Source: Dyella halodurans (GTDB lineage: Bacteria; Pseudomonadota; Gammaproteobacteria; Xanthomonadales; Rhodanobacteraceae). From it: a DNA stretch of 64,000 nucleotides. This document shows positions 1 through 7,181 of the stretch, one piece after another (the first letter of the stretch is position 1; every line of letters starts with the position of its first letter). A program made the translations under genes and the position numbers. The stretch covers positions 124,001 to 188,000 of the forward strand of contig NZ_JAPDPF010000004.1 in NCBI RefSeq assembly GCF_026283925.1. The letters are read 5' to 3'. The notes beneath the pieces were generated by a model. The model made no database searches. It saw nothing but the letters and a program-made list of their open reading frames with translations, and had not been told where the DNA came from.

Positions 1-319
1 TGGCGCCGGCGATGACTGGCGCGGGCGCACCGCCTTCCTGCAGGTAATGCGCGGGATCGGCCATGAATTTGTCGCGGCAGCGCTGGGCACAGAAGTGATA
101 GGTCAAGCCGCCGTGCTCGGCGTGATGCGGCGTGGTGCGTGGATCCACGCGCATGCCGCAGACCGGATCCTTCTCGGTGTGCGCTACGTGATCATGATGC
201 GCATGCTGTTGCTGTTCGAGCGGGGCGCTCGAAGCCGCGCCGCCGCCACAGCACGACTTCTGCGCCGGCTCGACCGCTTTCGCTTTGGCGCCACAACATC
301 CTTGCTGGTCGGCGCTCAT
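1..319 (-). CDS. Heavy-metal (copper-type) P-type ATPase, N-terminal part only
   Basis: The first 106 residues are visible and the gene runs off the left edge. The N-terminus has two Cys-Cys pairs (residues 8-9 and 23-24), a His-rich stretch near 39-47, and a YHS domain at about 51-93 with the DPVCGM motif and the Cys-x3-Cys pair C77/C81. This layout is typical of metal-exporting P1B ATPases that carry an N-terminal YHS domain and pump copper or related cations out across the inner membrane. Its ATG overlaps the stop of the merR gene (ATGA), so the two are translationally coupled and share the MerR-controlled promoter. The catalytic domains lie outside the window, so a stand-alone YHS protein is not fully excluded. 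Confidence 0.72.
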   Translation of the reverse strand, partial: MSADQQGCCGAKAKAVEPAQKSCCGGGAASSAPLEQQQHAHHDHVAHTEKDPVCGMRVDPRTTPHHAEHGGLTYHFCAQRCRDKFMADPAHYLQEGGAPAPVIAGA

Positions 320-741
320 GCCTCGCCCTCCTCGTCAGCCAGCGCGCGCAGGATCGGACATTGATCCGGTGAACCGTGACCGGGACAGGCCTCGACCAGT
401 TGCTCCAAGCCATTGCGCACACGGGTGAGTTCGGCAATGCGCGCGTCGATGGCGGCCAGGCGCTCCTGCGCACGCTTCTTCACCGCCTTCACGCCGCGCT
501 GGCGATCGGCAGACAAGGCCAGCAGATCGCGAATCTCCTCCAACGTGAAGCCAAGATCCTTGGCCCGCCGGATAAAGCGCAGCTGCCGTACGGCACTGAC
601 GTCGTAGCTGCGATAGCCCGAGGCGCGCCGCAGCGGCTCGGGCAACAGCCCTTCGCGCTCGTAATAGCGAATGGTGTCGATCGCCACGCCGACGCGCTTG
701 GCGACGGCCCCGATGGTCATGGGTGTGCTTTGAATGTCCAT
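316..741 (-). CDS. MerR-family metal-responsive regulator (CueR/ZntR-like)
   Basis: A 141-residue protein. The N-terminal winged HTH (about residues 8-75) reads MTIGAVAKRVGV and IRYYEREGLLPEP, followed by a dimerisation helix and a C-terminal metal-binding loop with Cys-x8-Cys (CPGHGSPDQC, about 118-127). Family members bind Cu+, Zn2+ or Pb2+ at this loop and untwist a 19-20 bp promoter spacer. The residue aligned with CueR Ser77 looks like Val, neither the Ser of monovalent sensors nor the Cys of divalent sensors, so metal choice is open. It is co-transcribed with the downstream P-type ATPase (4-bp overlap). Start: the ATG at 741 sits 6 nt after a candidate -10, which suggests a leaderless message; the ATG at 720 (MTIGAV) is the alternative but lacks a Shine-Dalgarno. 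Confidence 0.88.
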   Translation of the reverse strand: MDIQSTPMTIGAVAKRVGVAIDTIRYYEREGLLPEPLRRASGYRSYDVSAVRQLRFIRRAKDLGFTLEEIRDLLALSADRQRGVKAVKKRAQERLAAIDARIAELTRVRNGLEQLVEACPGHGSPDQCPILRALADEEGEA

Positions 742-747
742 GCAACA

Positions 748-779
748 AGTCTAGACCTTTGATCAAGGTCCAGGGTCAA
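748..779 (-). promoter_or_regulatory. MerR-type promoter/operator with 20-bp spacer
   Basis: Read on the minus strand: TTGACC (774-779), a 20-bp spacer, then TAGACT (748-753). The spacer carries a dyad GACCTT...AAGGTC (754-770), the usual MerR-family operator position. The -10 lies 6 nt before the merR ATG, so transcription should start at or next to the A of the ATG. Confidence 0.72.
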
Positions 780-816
780 GCTCCATGCTGCGACGGCTGA
801 TGTTGTGGAGAGTCCC

Positions 817-874
817 TAACCTTGGCATTGACGCCTATTACCTTGGCACTGGCCGTTAACGATGGCACTGGCCA
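817..874. repeat. Three tandem ~20-bp repeats, IS-end-like
   Basis: Three related units start at 817, 838 and 857, each built on (t)taccttggcaytg(g/a)c; the third has gatggcactggc. Clusters of imperfect ~20-bp repeats are characteristic of IS21-family element ends. No transposase of that family is left beside them, so this is read as a remnant. Confidence 0.4.
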
Positions 875-984
875 GCCCGAATACGAGGCTGACGATGCGG
901 TCGGCGCTTGACCAATGCCCGCCACCAAACTCTTGGCTATCCTCGACAACTGACCCTATAAGCCCCCGCCACTCAAAGCAGGGG

Positions 985-1031
985 CGTCGCCACTTGTAGA
1001 ACGCCGCTGAGCTCATGTCCCGCTGGCGACG
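985..1031 (-). pseudogene. Fragment of IS3-family transposase OrfA (HTH part)
   Basis: The minus strand encodes RQRDMSSAAFYKWR, which closely resembles the HTH core of IS3-family OrfA proteins (typically R-E-R-G-M-S-S-A-T-F-Y-K-W-R). The similarity fades immediately on both sides, where a real OrfA would continue with a Gly-Gly-Met turn and a leucine-zipper helix. A short decayed fragment, not a working gene. Confidence 0.45.
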
Positions 1032-1295
1032 GTGCTGGCGTGTCGGCCTTGGCTTGCCAAAGCACGGCCAGATTCTGGCTATTGGTAAATCGCGACTTCT
1101 TCGTGGAACTTCTCGGGTCAGCCTAGGAGAGGGGATAGAAGACGTCTGCTGCTGCGAAGGTGCATCTTGTTGGCGCAATGCGCCCCCGGTTGCCAGGATT
1201 GCAAAGCAAAGTAACCATTACCTTGAGAATTTCTCGATATTCCTCAGGATATTTTGAATTACTTGCCGTACACGAATACTTCTTGCGGCGACCGT

Positions 1296-1835
1296 TCAAT
1301 CTTTGGCTTTGAGGCCGACACGCTGGCGGATGCGTATCGCCAGCGGAATGGCGAAGATGAGGGCAATAGCCGCCGAAAACCCCGCGTCGAAGTACCTCCC
1401 GGCAAGCGAGGGATAGGCCAAGGTATGCTCACTCGTTGGCCCTGCATAGATCGCAACGACCCGGTCGTTGTAGATGAGTCTGCCGACCGAGTGCGTGCCT
1501 TGTCCAAGCTGATCGTTGATGCCCGAGTAGGCATGTGCGGTCGTGATCGTGCCGGCCGGGGTTCTGAGGGACAGGAGATAGGAAGGTCCGCTACGCCCCA
1601 TCACCAACTGGGGATCGTGGCTCAGCGTATCGAGTTCGAACTGGCATTCGCCGGAGGTTGCCTGGTGTTCGACCGCCGGATGGCACGATGGATCCTGCTG
1701 GAACCGCCGCAATGCCTGTGCCTCAGATGGAATGAAAGCAAGGTTGTAGAGGGCGCATAGCGTTGCGATGACGACGATCGCACCCAGGAAGGCGTTCGTC
1801 CCTTTGGTTTGGGGCATGGAGCCTGGAGGAGCCAT
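1296..1835 (-). CDS. Hypothetical membrane protein with two transmembrane segments
   Basis: 179 residues, not assigned to a known family. One hydrophobic helix lies near the N-terminus (about residues 16-34) and one near the C-terminus (about 150-168, ending in IRIRQRVGLKAKD), with a ~110-residue domain between them holding two Cys (CHP and ECQF) that could form a disulfide. That topology suggests a periplasmic domain held by two helices. An internal Met at 1817 is an alternative start; neither has a clear Shine-Dalgarno. It lies in the accessory patch beside other orphan genes. Confidence 0.55.
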   Translation of the reverse strand: MAPPGSMPQTKGTNAFLGAIVVIATLCALYNLAFIPSEAQALRRFQQDPSCHPAVEHQATSGECQFELDTLSHDPQLVMGRSGPSYLLSLRTPAGTITTAHAYSGINDQLGQGTHSVGRLIYNDRVVAIYAGPTSEHTLAYPSLAGRYFDAGFSAAIALIFAIPLAIRIRQRVGLKAKD

Positions 1836-1988
1836 CGGTCAACGTGACAAACGAAGTTCAAACGGTCGGTGGACGCCAAGCTCCGGTGCATCAGGATAAA
1901 GATGCTCAAGCTCCACACGCCTGAGGGTAAAGTCCTTGCGATTTTCCATGGCCAAATTCAACTCCATAAATCCGCGTTGAAGACCGAC

Positions 1989-2399
1989 CTACCGGTAGCT
2001 GTCCGCCGCTCTGTCCGCAAAAGCTTTCGCCTTCAATTCCCGCAAGTAATCAGCCAGCATCTCGCTATAGGCCGCATCATTACCACGCTCCTTCCAGGAT
2101 GCGGTTTTTTTTAATGATGAAGCCAACGGCTGCAAGTCGTACCACGCCATGGAAATTTTCACGGACCGGTTCACTGCCTCAAGTGTCAACGTGTCAACGG
2201 GGAGCAAGGTACGGAAACCCGGGATATAGCTGCCGCGGATGTCTTTAAGCTGGCCCCAGGAGTAAAACCGGCCATAGTGCACGCCCTCCCGATAAATGCC
2301 GATGCGGCTGCGCGTGAGAGCAAATATAGCCAGCCGCTTGCGCTTTATCTCGCAAAGAAGTTGATCCATACGCTTCGCATCCCTGAGAACAGGAAGCAT
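1989..2399 (-). CDS. Hypothetical cytoplasmic protein, possible PH-like fold
   Basis: 136 residues, family not recognised, no signal peptide or membrane helix. The central part alternates short beta-like segments (IGIYREGVHYGRFYSWGQL, then LTLEAVNRSVKISM) and ends in an amphipathic Lys-rich helix (YLRELKAKAFADRA). A beta-barrel-then-helix order is like bacterial PH-like domains, but that is only an impression. An in-frame stop lies 24 nt upstream of the ATG at 2399, so the ORF cannot extend much further. A second start at 2369 is possible. Part of the run of minus-strand orphan genes at 1.3-3.1 kb. Confidence 0.5.
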   Translation of the reverse strand: MLPVLRDAKRMDQLLCEIKRKRLAIFALTRSRIGIYREGVHYGRFYSWGQLKDIRGSYIPGFRTLLPVDTLTLEAVNRSVKISMAWYDLQPLASSLKKTASWKERGNDAAYSEMLADYLRELKAKAFADRAADSYR

Positions 2400-2652
2400 G
2401 AGACCGCGATCGAAGCAGTACCGTCAAGCGAAAATGGTCGCGGAGTAAGTATCGAGCGATTCGGCGCCAATTCCTCGTGCCTTCGCGCCGCTGATGCAGC
2501 GCTCGCCCAATCCATGCCTGTACCACGATCGACGAGGCTTCCCGACGCGAGCAACGGGCAGCATCAGAGCTGTCACTGGGTTCCGCTCGCAGGAAATGCA
2601 CCCGCGTCAAAGCCGACAATGCCTGTCTTGACGGACACTCGTCCCATGCTCG

Positions 2653-3060
2653 TTACCCTTCGCATTGCGCCGCAAACCTCTTCAAATGCGACACAACTTC
2701 TGGGTAATCTGCCACTAAAGCGACCAAGCAAGCACTCACTTTGCCCACGCCAAAAACATGATATTCACATGCGTTCACTACGTTATCGTCAAATGTAGTA
2801 AGTACACGCTTCCACCCGTTCTTTTCCAAGTAGCCATCCATGTCATCGTGCATGACCTCCGCTTCTTTTCCTGCACATTGAAATTCGCCGCACCCCCTCT
2901 CTAAAAAAGAATCCAGAAGAAGCATGCCTTTCCTACGATCCTGTTCGCTAAATGCCGGAAATAGGACTGCAAATGGCCGTGGCACGGCATCTGGAATGCT
3001 GTCACCGAGTGACCCGCAAAAAATCTCCTTTTCCCCAAACTGAATTTTTTCGAATGACAT
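2653..3060 (-). CDS. Hypothetical small soluble protein
   Basis: 135 residues, no recognised family, no signal peptide. The protein is acidic with four Cys (in IFCGS, RGCGEFQC and NACEY) and a C-terminal helix ending LKRFAAQCEG. Codon use and base composition are less GC-biased than the core genes of the window. Size, isolation and accessory setting would fit an orphan immunity protein or similar cargo gene, but nothing in the sequence proves this. Confidence 0.5.
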   Translation of the reverse strand: MSFEKIQFGEKEIFCGSLGDSIPDAVPRPFAVLFPAFSEQDRRKGMLLLDSFLERGCGEFQCAGKEAEVMHDDMDGYLEKNGWKRVLTTFDDNVVNACEYHVFGVGKVSACLVALVADYPEVVSHLKRFAAQCEG

Positions 3061-3506
3061 CGCTGTTCGCCCGTCAGGCCATTTCGCTTAACTGGAAAGT
3101 TGGAATTTCGCTTCGTAAATGCCGACTCCAAGACATCCACCGCGCCTGAAGCCTTGCGCGCCCGGGTAAAGCTTCCTTCACGTGCCGCCCATGAAGGCAA
3201 CAATGTCTTGACGGCCTTCACGCATGGCGCCCTGGGTGCAGTGGCCGCGGCCAGGGTATCTGTTCTTCGGTGAACTTCTACGTCTGCATGGCAAAACCAC
3301 CTCGTTGCTTGGGGTTAGTTTCGCCGAATCTCTCCACTTTTGATCGGCTCAAATAGCCGGGAAGTGATCACACCCCGGACGCTTCCCCAACAAGTGGTTC
3401 TTAGCAACGACACCCATGTCCTCATCGTCCCTCCAGCCAGAGGGAAGCGCCCTATAGCCAGGGCGCTCTATGAAGTGATGCTGCAACGATTTGATACATC
3501 GATGAC
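3061..3506. other. Gene-free stretch in the accessory patch
   Basis: No credible gene. One minus-strand frame stays open from about 3300 to 2901 but overlaps the gene at 2653-3060 and has no recognisable product, so it was not called. The only clear structure is the hairpin at 3446-3467. Confidence 0.4.
3446..3467 (-). terminator. Hairpin downstream of the antitoxin gene
   Basis: Stem agcgccct / agggcgct with a 6-nt loop, 40 bp past the antitoxin stop in its transcription direction. It lacks a real T-tract (TTCCC follows), so it is a weak terminator candidate. Confidence 0.4.
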
Positions 3507-3803
3507 TCAGTCGATAAGCGCGGCGAGCACATGGCGCGGGTCTTTCTCGATCGCACGCAGAAGGGCACGCGCGGGCCCCGTCGGATGGCGACGCCCCTGC
3601 TCCCAGTTCTGAAGCGTGCCAAGGTCGACGTCAATCACTTTGGCGAACTTCGCCTGCGAGAGCTTGGTCAGTGAGCGGATGCGCTTCACCTGCTCAGACG
3701 CCACGTAGGTCTCGCGCGAAGGCGCACGCTCACCTCGACGCATTTCATCCATCTGGGTGACGCTCTGCAGCAGTTCGTCGAAAAACTTCTTGTCCATGGT
3801 CAT
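3507..3803 (-). CDS. HigA/NadS-type HTH antitoxin
   Basis: 98 residues from the ATG at 3803 (ATG at 3797 also possible). An N-terminal segment (FFDELLQSVTQMDEM...) is followed by a Cro/CI-type HTH at about 38-95, with RIRSLTKLSQAKFAKVIDVD, then TLQNWEQGRRHPTGPARALL. This is the pattern of antitoxins encoded downstream of RelE/HigB-like toxins; such proteins neutralise the toxin and repress the operon. The ATG overlaps the old end of the toxin frame (ATGA), the usual toxin-first arrangement. The antitoxin reading frame is intact although the partner toxin is broken. Confidence 0.85.
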   Translation of the reverse strand: MTMDKKFFDELLQSVTQMDEMRRGERAPSRETYVASEQVKRIRSLTKLSQAKFAKVIDVDLGTLQNWEQGRRHPTGPARALLRAIEKDPRHVLAALID

Positions 3804-4113
3804 CTCCACTGCTCGATCACTTGCTTGAGGGCCGTCTTCTGCGCAGCAGTCAGGTTCTCAGCCTCATTTTTTGCCTAAGCCAGCAGCAGGGAATTTGCGA
3901 CTCACTGGCAAAGTAGTAATAGATCACGCGTGCACCGCCTCGCTTGCCATGCCCTTTGGCGGCCATCCGGATCTTCCTGAGCCCGCCGGTACCGGGTATC
4001 ACGTCCCCTGCCTCAGGATCATTGGCCAAGTCACGCTGGAATTCAGCGTAGTCCTCGTCGTCAACAAGGGCGGAGATCTGGCGGGTAAAGACCGGAGTCT
4101 CTATGAAGATCAT
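3800..4113 (-). pseudogene. RelE/HigB-family toxin, disrupted by frameshift and stop
   Basis: From the ATG at 4113 the protein reads a normal RelE/HigB-like N-terminus (FTRQISALVDDEDY, GDVIPGTGGLRKIRMA, GGARVIYYYFASESQI). After SQI the frame goes wrong (PCCWLRQKMRLRT, stop near 3850). Shifting frame at that point restores a typical family ending, LLLA-stop-AKNEAENLT then AAQKTALKQVIEQWR, closing at 3800 and overlapping the antitoxin ATG. So there are two lesions: a length change in the ATTCCC stretch and a TAG where the family usually has Tyr. The lost segment holds the C-terminal strand and helix of the RNase fold, so activity is probably gone. A sequencing error could explain the shift but not the TAG as well. 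Confidence 0.8.
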
Positions 4114-4118
4114 GTCCC

Positions 4119-4152
4119 ACTATGCGTCAGTGGCGCATATGCGTCAATGGCG
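4119..4152 (-). promoter_or_regulatory. Toxin-antitoxin promoter with paired direct repeats
   Basis: Two 15-bp direct repeats, tatgcgtcagtggcg (4121-4135) and tatgcgtcaatggcg (4138-4152), lie just upstream of the toxin ATG. On the minus strand they contain TTGACG, a 17-bp spacer and CATAGT, with the -10 only 5 nt before the ATG. Repeats overlapping the promoter fit autorepression by the HTH antitoxin and suggest a leaderless transcript. Confidence 0.55.
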
Positions 4153-4302
4153 TAGCTGTCGTAACCGCCATGTTTGACTTGTTCGAGGGCCGGCAGGGAT
4201 TCGTCAGGCGAGGCCTCATACCCCCGCAGCCGGATCTTGCGCGCAATAGACGTGGCGCCAGCGTGCCTTGCACGCTTGGACGCCAAGGTCGGGTGAGCAA
4301 GT

Positions 4303-4776
4303 TCACACCGGTAGCGCCGTCGTCTTCATGACGGTGCGCAGCGCCAGGGTCGACTGCACGCGCACCACACCCGGGAGCTGGGTGAGGATTTCGGTGTGGA
4401 TGCGCTCGAAATCCGCCGCGTCCGCATAGACCACACGCACCATGTAGTCGGCGACGCCGGCCAGCAGGCAGCACTCGGTGACTTCCGGATGGCGCTGGAT
4501 GGCCGCTTCGAACGTGTCGAGCGCCGCGCGGCCCTGCTGGTCGAGGGTGATCTGCACAAAGGCCGTGCCGGGAAGCCCGGCGGCCTTTTCGTCCACCAGC
4601 ATCACGTAGCGCGCAATGACGCCTCGTTCCTCGAGCAATTTCACGCGGCGTAGGCAGGCCGAGGGGGATAGATTGATCTGATGGGCGAGCTCCAGATTGG
4701 TCAAGCGGCCGTCCTGCTGGAGCCGCTGGAGTATCGCCCTGTCGCGGTCATCCAGGGCCGGATCACTGATTGGCAT
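4303..4776 (-). CDS. Lrp/AsnC-family transcriptional regulator
   Basis: 157 residues. An N-terminal winged HTH (about 8-60) carries LDDRDRAILQRLQQDGRLTNLELAHQ and LSPSACLRRVKLLEERGVI. The C-terminal RAM/ACT-like effector domain has the usual LLAGVADYMVRVV and LPGVVRVQSTLALRTV segments. It is transcribed divergently from alanine dehydrogenase, which is the classic target arrangement (AldR-like), so it probably senses an amino acid such as alanine and controls ald and itself through the shared 161-bp intergenic region. Confidence 0.9.
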   Translation of the reverse strand: MPISDPALDDRDRAILQRLQQDGRLTNLELAHQINLSPSACLRRVKLLEERGVIARYVMLVDEKAAGLPGTAFVQITLDQQGRAALDTFEAAIQRHPEVTECCLLAGVADYMVRVVYADAADFERIHTEILTQLPGVVRVQSTLALRTVMKTTALPV

Positions 4777-4788
4777 AACATTCCAATA

Positions 4789-4842
4789 ATTTGGCTAGAA
4801 ATAGAATTTAGCTCCACATTATCGCGAAAACCATAGCCAAAT
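4789..4842. promoter_or_regulatory. Divergent lrp-ald control region with 9-bp inverted repeat
   Basis: The AT-rich gap between the two genes contains a perfect inverted repeat, atttggcta (4789-4797) and tagccaaat (4834-4842), with centres 45 bp apart, about four helical turns. This suits an Lrp-type octamer that wraps DNA. Assignment to the regulator is inference. Confidence 0.5.
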
Positions 4843-4937
4843 GCGCGAGTAATTGCTTGATACCTAGATCATACTGCCGCCCTGGCTCTTGCTGCTAAAC
4901 GCAGCCCTCCCATCATCCCTAGCGAGAGAAGCAAGTC

Positions 4938-6056
4938 ATGCGCATCGGTGTGCCCAAAGAAATCAAGAACCACGAATATCGCGTGGGCCTCGTCCCGTCG
5001 TCCGTGCAGGAACTGGTGCACAACGGTCATCAGGTGATGGTGCAGGCAGGCGCGGGTCTTGGCGCGGGAATTACCGACGCCGACTACGTTGCAGCCGGCG
5101 CCACCATGGTCGAGGGTGCCGACCAGATCTTTGCCGAAGCGGAAATGATCGTGAAGGTGAAGGAGCCGCTGGCCGTCGAGCGCAAGAAGCTCCACAAGGG
5201 CCAGATCCTGTTTACCTATCTGCATCTCGCCCCCGATGCGGAGCAGACCCACGACCTGATCGCCTCCGGCGCCGTCTGCATTGCCTATGAAACGGTCACC
5301 GCGCCGAATGGCTCGCTGCCGCTGCTGACCCCGATGTCCGAAGTCGCCGGTCGTCTCGCTCCGCAGGTCGGCGCGCATGCGCTGGAGAAGGCGCAGGGCG
5401 GCCGCGGCGTGCTGCTCGGTGGCGTTCCGGGCGTGCCGGCGGGTGAAGTGGTCATCCTGGGCGGCGGCGTGTCCGGCACCCACGCGGCAACCATCGCCGT
5501 GGGCATGGGCGCCAAGGTGACCGTGGTCGACCGCTCGGCCGATGCGCTCAAGCGTCTCGCCACGCAGTTCGGCACCTCGATCTCCACCGTGTTCTCCACC
5601 CGTTCGGCCATCGAGGAGCTGGTGCGTCGCGCCGACCTGTTGATCGGCACGGTGCTGGTGCCGGGTGCCGCGGCACCCAAGCTGGTGACGCATGACATGG
5701 TGCGCACGATGAAGGCCGGCTCGGTGATTGTCGACGTCGCCATCGACCAGGGCGGCTGCGTGGAAACCTCGCACGCCACCACCCACTCCGACCCCACCTA
5801 TGTGGTGGACGGCGTGGTGCACTACTGCGTCGCCAACATGCCGGGTGCGGTCGCTCGCACCTCGACCTTTGCGCTCAACAGCGTGACCCTGCCCTTCACC
5901 CTCGCCCTGGCCAACAACGGCTGGAAGAAGGCGTTGCAGCAGGACGCCCATTTGCGCAACGGCCTCAACGTGTCCGAGGGCCAGGTGACCTGCGAGCCGG
6001 TCGCCCAGGCGCACGGCCTGCCGTACGTGAAGGCGGAAACCGCGATCGGCCTGTAA
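4938..6056 (+). CDS. ald: Alanine dehydrogenase
   Basis: 372 residues, the normal family length. It catalyses NAD-dependent, reversible oxidative deamination of L-alanine to pyruvate and ammonia in the cytoplasm. The residues known to matter in the family fall at the expected numbers: Arg15 and Lys75 (pyruvate binding), His96 and Asp270 (catalysis). The Rossmann motif GGGVSG is at 175-180 and Asp198 after the second strand should bind the NAD ribose. Start: the ATG begins [10 protein letters not shown], the conserved N-terminus of the family. Expression is likely controlled by the divergent Lrp-type gene, and the gene is followed by a strong hairpin. Confidence 0.97.
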   Translation: MRIGVPKEIKNHEYRVGLVPSSVQELVHNGHQVMVQAGAGLGAGITDADYVAAGATMVEGADQIFAEAEMIVKVKEPLAVERKKLHKGQILFTYLHLAPDAEQTHDLIASGAVCIAYETVTAPNGSLPLLTPMSEVAGRLAPQVGAHALEKAQGGRGVLLGGVPGVPAGEVVILGGGVSGTHAATIAVGMGAKVTVVDRSADALKRLATQFGTSISTVFSTRSAIEELVRRADLLIGTVLVPGAAAPKLVTHDMVRTMKAGSVIVDVAIDQGGCVETSHATTHSDPTYVVDGVVHYCVANMPGAVARTSTFALNSVTLPFTLALANNGWKKALQQDAHLRNGLNVSEGQVTCEPVAQAHGLPYVKAETAIGL

Positions 6057-6070
6057 GGCCTCGCAAGCAT

Positions 6071-6099
6071 GGCCTCCCTGTGCTTTGCGCAGGGAGGCC
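6071..6099 (+). terminator. Hairpin after ald
   Basis: Perfect 10-bp stem ggcctccctg / cagggaggcc with a 9-nt loop, 14 bp after the ald stop. No T-tract follows, so it may stabilise the 3' end rather than act as a full intrinsic terminator. Confidence 0.55.
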
Positions 6100-6517
6100 G
6101 TGGTCCCGCTGCAACACCTCTGATTCAGCACACGCGCCCGCGGGTCCAAGCCCGCCCGGATTCGCCAATCCCCGAGGCGCCTGCGCTGCCTGCCGGCAGC
6201 GCTATCTTTTGCATGATTGACGCCCCTCCGATGAGCGCGTAGCGTCCGCCGGGCGTCCGGGCTGGTCTGTCTGGCGCATCGGCACCTCTCCTTCGATGAA
6301 GCACGCATGCTGTGCACCTCCGCCCGGGCACCTGCGCAGCCGTCGAAGTTCGTGCATGCGCGGTGCCAGCTGCGCTCATCAACCTCATCACGGCCCTCTC
6401 GAATTGGCGGAAAGCAGTCTGCCGCCTGCACCAGGACACCCGGTGAATCGGGCACTGATCGCGTGATCAGCCGTCAAGGACCCTCGACGACCTCAGCAGT
6501 GATGTGGAGGACCTGTC
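6100..6517. other. Gene-free stretch before the cupin gene
   Basis: About 420 bp in which only implausible frames are open. It ends with a good Shine-Dalgarno (ggagga) for the gene at 6518; no other structure was found. Confidence 0.4.
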
Positions 6518-6895
6518 ATGGCAGTCGTATACCGTCGTTATCTGCAAGGAGGGCTGATCGCTCTCGCCTGCGCCTGTGCCGGAGCCGTCATGGCCCAGGA
6601 CATGGCCACCGTGTCGCCAAGCACGACCAAGGTGCTGATCGACAAACCTGACGTGAGAGTGATGGAAGTGAACGTGAAGCCGGGCGAAGCGATCCCGATG
6701 CACTCGCATCCGGAGAACGTCGTGTACTTCGTCACCGGCGGAAAGATCAAGACGACGACATCCGACGGAAAAGTGACCGAGACCACGCGCAAGCCGGGCG
6801 AAGTGTTGTGGAGCGCCCCCATCACACATAGCAACGAGAACGTGGGAACGACCGCGGAAAAGGTCATCGTGATCGAGCTTAAGTCAGCCAAATAG
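6518..6895 (+). CDS. Exported cupin-domain protein
   Basis: 125 residues. A signal peptide (hydrophobic about 9-24, cleavage likely after AVMA at about 26) leads into one small cupin fold. Motif 1 is PGEAIPMHSHPENVVYFVTGG, giving two metal-ligand His and a Glu; motif 2 is the weaker PGEVLW..PITHSNENVG, with one His. The protein is therefore a periplasmic metal-binding single-domain cupin of unknown substrate. A Shine-Dalgarno, ggagga, precedes the ATG. It stands alone but next to the peroxidase/b561 pair. Confidence 0.82.
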   Translation: MAVVYRRYLQGGLIALACACAGAVMAQDMATVSPSTTKVLIDKPDVRVMEVNVKPGEAIPMHSHPENVVYFVTGGKIKTTTSDGKVTETTRKPGEVLWSAPITHSNENVGTTAEKVIVIELKSAK

Positions 6896-6978
6896 CCAGT
6901 CGCGCTTGACCAGTGAAACGGCTCATCATGAGGTCAGGTGGAAGCGGCCCATGCCACGGCGTTTCATGCGTTTGAGTG

Positions 6979-7007
6979 ACATCGGCCAGGCACGGCCTGG
7001 CCGGTGT
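6979..7007 (+). terminator. Hairpin after the cupin gene
   Basis: A 9-bp core stem cggccaggc / gcctggccg around a 3-nt loop, extended by a few pairs on each side. No T-run follows; terminator-like only. Confidence 0.4.
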
Positions 7008-7181
7008 TCACTGCCCTGTCCCTAGGTGCTGACGTCGCCGTGAGATCATGCGCATCCCGTTACCTGGCAAGCACGGGTCCGGGATTGAAACTAGCGAACG
7101 GGTTCGTATCGATGTAACTGTTGCGTCCGAGCAAACGAAGTCTGGTGTTCACCCCTACGACTACCTGGCCGGGAGTGCCTC

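Larger units (their letters stand above)
780..1295. other. Gene-free stretch with insertion-sequence debris
   Basis: No convincing open gene on either strand. It holds three short direct repeats (817-874) and a small fragment resembling IS3-family OrfA (985-1031). The right part (about 1200-1295) is AT-richer than the flanks and may carry the promoter of neighbours not recognised here. Confidence 0.5.

Noticed and set aside
2901..3300. A minus-strand frame open through the gap before the 135-residue gene
   Set aside because: It overlaps that gene, lacks a good start and matches nothing I recognise; too weak to call.
4869..6455. A 528-residue open frame on the minus strand across ald, rich in His, Gly and Arg
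   Set aside because: It is the antisense shadow of the high-GC ald gene, with composition typical of such shadows and no recognisable domain.
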